Shown here piece by piece: positions 1 through 7,200 of a stretch of 11,931 nucleotides of DNA. The translations under genes and the position numbers were made by a program. Source of the DNA: Isohypsibius dastychi (lineage: Eukaryota; Tardigrada; Eutardigrada; Parachela; Isohypsibiidae); the NCBI GenBank assembly GCA_034696485.1, contig JAQIWT010001210.1:1-11931 (forward strand). The letters are read 5' to 3'. Numbering within the stretch: position 1 is the first letter of the stretch; the number at the start of each line of letters is the position of its first letter. The notes under the pieces are model-generated. The model searched no databases. It was not told where the DNA came from and worked only from the letters and a program-made list of their open reading frames with translations.

Positions 1-89
1 TTACCACACTCGCTTGTAATGACTAATGTATCACTAATGTATCACACATGAAGGTTACTGTGAATGGTAGATTAGTAGGATACCTTACA
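1..89 (-). repeat. 3' LTR, partial (start of U3 only)
   Basis: These bases match 10744-10832 with one difference (G at 78 against A at 10821). In element direction this is the first 89 bases of the 3' LTR, beginning TGTAAGG; the rest lies outside the window. The near-identity suggests recent insertion, though the sample is only about 90 bases. The base at 90 also matches, so the boundary could be off by one. Confidence 0.93.
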
Positions 90-94
90 AATGA

Positions 95-103
95 CCCCCT
101 CTC
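95..103 (-). other. Polypurine tract for plus-strand priming
   Basis: In element direction GAGAGGGGG, then TCAT, then the LTR (TGTAAGG). A purine run just ahead of the 3' LTR is the usual plus-strand primer. The 4-5 nt gap between run and LTR is slightly unusual, but the position is right. Confidence 0.75.
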
Positions 104-128
104 GAGATGCAAAACGTCCTCGCTTTTG

Positions 129-683
129 CTAGTATTCTTCGAGTCCGTGCATTTGCTCGTACTTTCCAAAACCATACTGGGAAACGTCACCGATTTTGGC
201 GCGGTCGAACAAGGTGAAGTATTGGAGGCACTTGTACAAGAGAGCTTTTCCGTTTATTCCAGTTGGAGAGTAACAGTAGTTGTGGTAAATGGCCTTGATG
301 GTTCGTTCTGCGGATTTGAGGGACTCAGTTTGGATGACGAAAGGACTGAATTGTCGAATGAGGCTGCGTTCGCGGTAATCAAGTGGAGTACGTGTGACGT
401 TGAAGTTGGAGGTGGGGTAAGTGGCAGTGGGATACTCGAATAGGCCAGACACTTCGGGCATGACAAAAGCTGTTTTTGCGGCATCATAGGCTTTGGAGAA
501 TTGAAGTAGCCGGTAGAAGGTTGCCTGATGCGCGGGGTTTTCTAGAATTCGGCGAACATCGGTACGGTTAGAGAATCCGGCAAAGAGCGCTGGATGAGTG
601 GTAGACGAGACGAGGACACATGGGAACAATAAAGCAGCGATGATGAACAAGGTGATATTCATGCTCACTGAGGACCTCGCCAT
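129..683 (-). CDS. Accessory ORF B, probable secreted glycoprotein
   Basis: The frame is open from 761 (TTG there), but ATGs are at 695, 683 and 662. I favour 683 (MARSSVS), giving about 184 aa. A signal peptide is clear (MNITLFIIAALLFPCVLVSS) with likely cleavage near VSS/T, giving a mature protein of about 160 aa. N-glycosylation sites NRT and NVT lie in the mature part. No C-terminal anchor is seen, so secreted or lumenal. It carries C-X10-LL-X2-C-X2-YF-X-L like ORF A, which suggests the two are old duplicates with different targeting. It overlaps ORF A by 19 nt and ends 25 nt before the polypurine tract. Function unknown; an entry-, receptor- or host-interaction factor is possible but not shown. 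Confidence 0.7.
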   Translation of the reverse strand: MARSSVSMNITLFIIAALLFPCVLVSSTTHPALFAGFSNRTDVRRILENPAHQATFYRLLQFSKAYDAAKTAFVMPEVSGLFEYPTATYPTSNFNVTRTPLDYRERSLIRQFSPFVIQTESLKSAERTIKAIYHNYCYSPTGINGKALLYKCLQYFTLFDRAKIGDVSQYGFGKYEQMHGLEEY

Positions 684-1246
684 GGAAAATAGCATGAAGG
701 TCGAAATTCGGCTGGCGCAAGGTCGGAGTTGTAGGTGAAGTTTCTCTCTGCACCGGGCCAAGCAAGATCAAAATAGTCGAAGCAGCGCGCGAGTAGACTA
801 GGATGAGGGTGATGTGGGATATTTGAACATGGTTTTTCAAAAGTGGCGATGAGAGCGAGACGACCCAAGAGAAGAAAGTACTCCGATACGTCAGTGGGCG
901 ATACTTTAGCGATGTGAGAGAAGGATGATGTCAAATGGCAGGAGAAACCATCAGGGGTGGGGTTTTCAGGTCGCTGTGGCTTTATAAGGGCATCAACGGA
1001 GAGTAGATGGGAGAGGTCGAACGCTCTTGGATCGAGAGGAAACTGGGCGTATTTCTTAAATATCACTTTGGCGTAACTGCGATAATACTTTTTATCCCAC
1101 TTGTCATTCAGCTCCCATAGGACTGGATCGCGGGTTATCTCGTGAAGAGTATTGACTAGTTGATACACGAATAGGTGAGTGGGAAAATGGAAACAGGGTA
1201 CTTCGGTGATGGGCGAGTCCATGGTAGTTATATTGCAAAATGACAT
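665..1246 (-). CDS. Accessory ORF A, unknown function
   Basis: A 193-aa frame with ATG at 1246, 10 nt after the Env TGA and in a different frame; its end overlaps the start of ORF B by 19 nt. No signal peptide or membrane segment is visible. It is rich in aromatic residues, with Lys/Tyr-rich KYYRSYAKVIFKKY at 53-66. A motif C140-X10-LL-X2-C155-X2-YF-X-L161 also occurs in ORF B at matching relative distance. I recognise no family. The long open frame and tight packing between env and ORF B argue that it is a real gene. It is expressed after Env, either by reinitiation or from a spliced RNA. Confidence 0.7.
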   Translation of the reverse strand: MSFCNITTMDSPITEVPCFHFPTHLFVYQLVNTLHEITRDPVLWELNDKWDKKYYRSYAKVIFKKYAQFPLDPRAFDLSHLLSVDALIKPQRPENPTPDGFSCHLTSSFSHIAKVSPTDVSEYFLLLGRLALIATFEKPCSNIPHHPHPSLLARCFDYFDLAWPGAERNFTYNSDLAPAEFRPSCYFPWRGPQ

Positions 1247-1256
1247 GCTCCAAGTT

Positions 1257-4200
1257 TCAAGTGACGATTAACGGTGGCAGTCTTGATTCCGAGCCATCAG
1301 TTATATGCAGACGATCTGGTGGAAAGTCGTAACCGTTTGTAGAAGAGGCGATGTATGCCCGGTTCATTCGCGCATCGTAGTTGACAGGAGGAGCTTGGAC
1401 TTTCTTTCGCTTACAAAGATCGAAGAGGCAGCAGCAGAAGACTGTTCTGGTTACCGCAGCACATCCCCAGATCTTGCATGACGCATAAAGCGCACCAGAG
1501 ATGAGGAGCGAAACGCCTGTCCAAATAAGGAGATGTTTCCATGTGGAAAACATGGCCGTGATTGTGCCGGGAACGTCGGGCACGTGTGTGTCGGTCTTTT
1601 CCGCCTGCAAAAAGTCGATCAGGTTTGACGAACCGCTGCTGTCCAGGGCTGTCGAAAGCTGGCCCAGTAGATCGAGATAGCCTGTTGGCACATTGCCTGG
1701 TAGATTTCGGAGACCTTCAACCGCTTGTCGATCAATCTGTGTCGCGAATGACGAGATCAGATGGTCGTGGGCGATAGCAATGGTATTGCCGGCGAGCTGC
1801 CAGTCATTGGAAACGTTACTCCATGTGAGAATGGTGTCGTTCAGCAGGGCAAACGTACCATCGTGAAGACAAGGCAGAAAAGATGGCAACAAGGTGACTC
1901 CGTCGAGGGAGATAGAGCGGTTCTTAAAAGTGGGCTCCAGTCCACATTTAGTTCGACGGGCTGTCACATTTGCTTGAAGTTTCTCGCACTGATATAGCAT
2001 CGCTGAGTCACCATGTGACATGATACTTTGGCAGTCGAAGAAGTTCAACAGCTGTGCAGCCTTGACACCGCTGTGGCGACTGAGAAGTAAGAGCAAGGTC
2101 GCACGATTCTTCCTTGCGTCACAGTCTAAGTGGTGTACCTCAGATGCCAGCAAGTTCGCAATACCAGTCAGCTGGTCATTTTGCCATTGTTGATGTGCAG
2201 TTTGGTACTCAGGTGCGAGGTAGGCGTTGTTAGTAAGTGGAGCATCTTGGCGCAGTCTTTGCTGTGGCTGCATCAGCAAGGGAAATGCTCCAGGTGGGAC
2301 CCAGTCAGGATTGACGGGCATCTGGGTTGGATGGTGTGTTACCGTTTGCTGATAATCAACGCGAGCGACCTCACGCTGCATATCCTCGAAGTGACGTTGT
2401 CGCATCACCAAGTCGTAGTCTTCTCTTGCTTGTTCATCGGTCCTCAGCTCTTCGACTGGGAGCTCCGCTAAAGTTGCTGCCGTGCTGGCAATCAGTTGGT
2501 ATGAGCGCGTTGTGGAGCGGTCATTCCAGGCTCGCGGAGTTCGATGAGGAGTTCGATGCGGAGTTCGATGCGTAGTTCGAGCACGTACAGTGGTAGCTTC
2601 ATGAGTTGTTAAAGACGCAAGAGGTGTGAACGGTTGTTGTACGGGAGTGGGCCACGTTTGAATTCGATCTAAACTGGCAGTGTTGGGAGTAGTGAATTCT
2701 TGGTTATATGAACTCCCATGAGTTTGTTCGTGGGCGTCGTGTCCTGGAGGAAATGTGAACTCTTCTCCATATCTGCTGTCCGTGTCATCACGACGGAAGC
2801 GGGACAAAGCCGGATCTTCGTCCTGTGCAACGCCTGTCTCTTGGTAAGAGATGAGCACGTCGTCGTATCCAGAGACAATTGAATGCACTGCCGAAAGGAA
2901 CGAGCAGTTAGTCTTACTCGCCATTTTGTTGATTACAAAATCAGCTTGAGCTTTATTGTCTCTGATGCGGATCTTGTCTCCTGCAAGATCGGAGATGGTA
3001 CAGTTGCCTTTTAAGATCGTTTGGTAGTTGCAAGGGGTGCTTGTCGGCACATCAAGATCACTCCAGACGAACGTTACGAAGTTCTTTGTAGCGTGACCTT
3101 GTCTTTTCGTTGTGCCTAAAGAACCAAGCATGGATATAACGTCCGTGTCTGTGACAGTTATTTCCGTTTCCTCCGCCAGACAATTCATAACGCTAGTAGT
3201 AGATGTAGAAAGCCATCGAGAAGTCGGTTTCGGTGGCGAAGTAAAGGAGTAGGATGCCCCGGTCTTGGCTTTCTCCATGTGGTTACCAAAGCAGTCCACC
3301 ATCTGGAACATGCGACGGCACTCCTCGGGAAAAACGTCTCGCTTGTTCGTGTTGGCAACAGTATCCGTTGAGCCCCAGAAGAACGTGCTCACTTGCACGG
3401 AGTTCAGGGTAGCACGGCAGGCGATCGCTTTTATGACGTTTCTTGGACGCTTTAGAGCATGAACCTCGTATGTGCCAGATCGTGGTGTTGGGGCGTCGGG
3501 CAACTTTTCGCATGCAGTGTAGTGCTGCAGGTCGAGTATACCGCCAAAGGTCTGCTTGGAACAATCGCATAAGTTTGTCAACCAGGCGGCCGAAGGTGTG
3601 ATGCAAATCGACAAGAGCGCCAAGTACAGAAGATGTTTATATACCGGCTTGTTTACAGGGGTCATCAGCTGCATGGTCTCAACCAATCGTTTGGGTTTTG
3701 CGCGGTTTCGCTTGCTCTTTCTGATGGTGACACCACTGGAATCCTCACTGTCCGACGCGTTGCTGTCAGTAGCAAGTGTGTCTTTGGGAACAGTGGTTCC
3801 CACGGTTGCAGCAGTGCTGTTCTTGGGAGCACCCCAGGATGCTGGGAGTCGAACCGTACTTTTCTTGGGTGCTGCCGGAGGTGCTTTGCGACTCTGTGTT
3901 ACAGCGATGACTTTTGGCTTAACGGGTGTTGTCAGCCTTGCATTCTTTTGAACTGCATGCGCTGTAGAACCATGTTGGGTAGCCAATTTCGTGACCTCAG
4001 GGAGCGGGTCTTCGTCACTATCCGATGACACAGTCTCCAATGGTGCAAGCAGTGGCGTTTGAGACAGTTCTTCAGTTTGCGAATCAGCCGAGTCGGACTC
4101 GCTGAGGTTGTCGCGCTGGTGAAATGGCTTCAATCGTGCGATGTTCACGACCGTCGGTAGTTCCGATCCAGGCCGGTAGTACGTGATTGCATAGTTGTTT

Positions 4201-7200
4201 GGTGCGGTTTGCCGAACAATTTCGTAAGGACCATGCCACGGGTGAATGAGTTTCCGAGATGAATGCTCGGAGCGTTGCGGAGCATACAGAAGAACCTTAT
4301 CCCCTGTTTGATACTGAACGGTCTGCCGATCCTTGTTGTAATAATTTGCCGCATACCGCTGGTGTTCGACGATGTTATGACGTGCGAACTCGTACAAATC
4401 AGATACATGTTCTGCTATGTCGGTTACCATGGGATCTTGCGTCTTCAGCGGAAAGGCAACCTCGAAGGGGAAGGTGCATTTTATTCCGTGCACGAGCTCA
4501 AAGGGACTCAGTTGAGTCACTGCGTTGACGGATGCGTTCATGGCGAACACGACCCATGGCAGGCATTGACTCCAGTCTTTCTGACTTTTGAAACAAATCT
4601 TGCTCAACATAATGCCTATGGTGCGGTGTGATCGTTCAACTACCCCTGTGGTGTTAGGACGGTATCCAGAGCTTGGTCGATGCTGGATTTGAAGCATCTT
4701 TAGCATTTCTTGGACCAGGGTTGCCATAAATTCTCCACCACGGTCGCTTCGAATTACGTGGGGAAACGAGAATCGAAGGCAAACATCATTGATAAGAAAC
4801 TTTGCGACCGCTGATGCAGAATGTATCGTCACTGGCTTTGCGATCAAGAATGAAGAAAGCTCGCAGACACAGGTCAATATGTAGCGGCTGTGTCCACTCT
4901 TCACCAGGGGTCCCACAGTTTCAATGCATATTGTGTGAAACACCCGGGGTGGAACAGGCAGAGATTGCAATTCTCCAACTCTTTGCCTACGTGACCATCC
5001 TCGCGTTTGACGGACGGTACATGTGGCGCAATATTTGCGTATGAACTTGTTCATACGCGGGAAGTAGAACCTGCTGCTGATGAGATTCAAACATTTCTTG
5101 TAGCCCAGATGAGCCAGGCCACTTCGTTCGTCATGTACGGTTGCACAGGTTTCCAGCCACATGGATTTCGGCAGGACTAATGTATCAGAACGAATCCCGT
5201 CCGGGCTTGATTGCAGGTACAGAATGCCATCTTCCAAGTAAAAGCCTTTGGAAAGCCGCTTCTGCCTTTCAGTGGGGAAGCGGACTGTACCTTCGAGCAC
5301 ATTCATGATTTGTGCACAGTATTTGTCGGCAAGCTGCTCGGCCCTGGTATCGATACGTTGCAGGTGTAACAGGGTGTTCATCCGCAGTAATGAAAGGGGA
5401 TCAGCTTCGGGACAGTTTTCAGGTGCGGCAAAGATGGCGGCGCGTGACAGGGCGTCAGCATCAAGGTGTGTGCTTCCACTGCGGTGGATTACCTTGAGCT
5501 CAAACTGGCTCAAGAAGGTGGCCCACCGTGCGAGTTTCTGATTGTTGGTCTTTAATGACTGCACCCAGAGCAGACTGTGGTGATCGGTGACCACGGTACA
5601 GGGTCTACCCACAAGGTATTGTCGGAACTTTTCCACGGCGTACACAAGTCCCGTGCATTCACGTTCAATTGCACTCATTAGTCTCTCCGACTTGGAGAAC
5701 TTGCGCGAGCAATAGCAGACGGGTTTGAGGCCTGCTGGATGCTTCTGAGCCAATACCGCTCCACACGCTGAACTTGAACTGTCAACATGAACGAAGGTAT
5801 CAAGCGAATCTTCAAAATGTGACAACACAGGCGCCGTTGTCATCTTTGATTTCAGTGTATCAAAAGCTTCTTGGTGCACACCCGACCAATCGAGGATGTC
5901 GTGCTTTTTCTTGTCTTTGTTAACTCCAGAATAAAGGTCGCTGAGTGGAGCGCAGATCTTCGCAAAGTTCGGAATGAACATGCGATAGAAACTGCACAGT
6001 CCGACAAAACTCCGGAGCTGCGTGACCGTCCTCGGTACAGGAAAGTTGCGAACGGCGGCAATTTTCGCGTCATCTTGTTGTACCCCCTCTCTAGAGATAA
6101 CATATCCAAGTACTTTAGCCGAAGGGCAGCCAAATGTACACTTGCTCGGGTTTAGAGTGAAATTTCCTTCGCGGATGCGTTGGAGAACAAGACGCAAGCT
6201 TTCCAGATGTTCGACAAATGTCTTGGAGGCGACATTGATATCGTCAATGTATGCAGTGCAGTGCCTGTATAATAGGTCCCCCATAAGCGTGTTAATAGCC
6301 TGCTGGAGGATGGCCGTCGAGCACTGAATACCCATTGGTAGGGTGACATATCGAAAGTTTCCAGCAGGGGTACTGATTGTTAAGTAATCGCGACTCTCTT
6401 CAGCAATCGGCACTTGATGGAAACCGGCTCGCAAATCAAGGCTCGTGAAATAGCTGCAATTTCGCATTGCATCTAGGATGTCGGCAACGAACGGTATAGT
6501 ATACCGAAGAGGTTTGATGACCTTGTTCAGCATTCTGAAATCGCCGACAATCCGGTATTCACCATTGTGTTTCTTAACTAGGTGAATCGGTGACTGATAC
6601 GAGCTCTTCGCCGGCTCAAGTATGCCTTCAGCTACATGCTGGGCAACTAACTTTTGAGCAGCTTCGCGTTCTCTGTGCGCCAACCTGCGCTGAGGCACCC
6701 ACACCGGCACAGTTGAGGTGAGCTCAATGTGTACCGGTAGGATCGTTGCCACACCGTGCGGGTGTTCAGAGCTGGGGAACGGGTCTCTGAATTCACCGAC
6801 TAAGGCTAAGAGTTCCTGGCGTTCTTGCTGAGTTAGTTGTTTTCCGACTAGGATCTCTGACGCATTGAAGCCAGTGGTGACCTTTACTTCAACTTTGGGT
6901 TTGAAGTTTCCCACGATGTGTGGCAGCATGGCTTCTTCTTCTTCGTTGGTTGCCTCAGCTGTATCTAGCAGACGATGTGTTGCTTCATGCTGCTGCAGCG
7001 CTTCTGCATCACTACACTTGTAATAGCAGTATGAATGTGAACAGAGAAGTAAAGATTTTGGGTGGACTTTATTCTTTTCACAGCGATATAAGTGCTTGAC
7101 GAAAGAGTCCTTGCTACACACAGTAGTCCCACAGTCACATTCAAACTCTGGCTGGTTGGGTTGTGTGGGAATATGCTGGCAGGAGTGCGCATGCACGCGC

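Larger units (their letters stand above)
1257..3674 (-). other. env: Envelope glycoprotein precursor region
   Basis: Residues about 1372-2176 (about 805 aa), possibly starting at M1372 (3674) or M1375 (3665). A hydrophobic signal sequence, HLLYLALLSICITPSAAWL, lies at 1385-1403, with likely cleavage near A1400/A1401. The surface part (1402-1666) is Cys-rich with N-glycosylation sites (NCT 1595, NCS 1627). A furin-type RFRR lies at 1663-1666. After it comes about 210 residues of Pro/Thr/His-rich and charged, possibly coiled-coil sequence. A second Cys-rich block with sites NVT, NRS, NDT and NVS follows (1885-2000), then a membrane anchor (2086-2103) and a cytoplasmic tail starting with a Cys cluster (FCCCLFDLC) and KRKK. 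No hydrophobic fusion peptide directly follows the furin site, unlike the F-type Env of insect errantiviruses. Family not identified. Its presumed role is cell entry if particles are released. Confidence 0.8.

Noticed and set aside
48-443. Plus-strand 131-codon frame at the left end
   Set aside because: It crosses the LTR boundary and the polypurine tract and lies antisense to ORF B.
684-761. An upstream extension of ORF B
   Set aside because: It would start on TTG and bury the signal peptide behind about 30 residues. The ATGs at 695, 683 and 662 give a proper N-terminal signal peptide.
3556-4028. Plus-strand frames of 131 codons antisense to the Pol-Env linker
   Set aside because: They mirror low-complexity coding sequence on the other strand, overlap each other in different frames and show no domain.
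4100-4180. Chromodomain after integrase
   Set aside because: After the GPY/F module the sequence becomes Ser- and acid-rich low complexity, with none of the aromatic pattern of a chromodomain.
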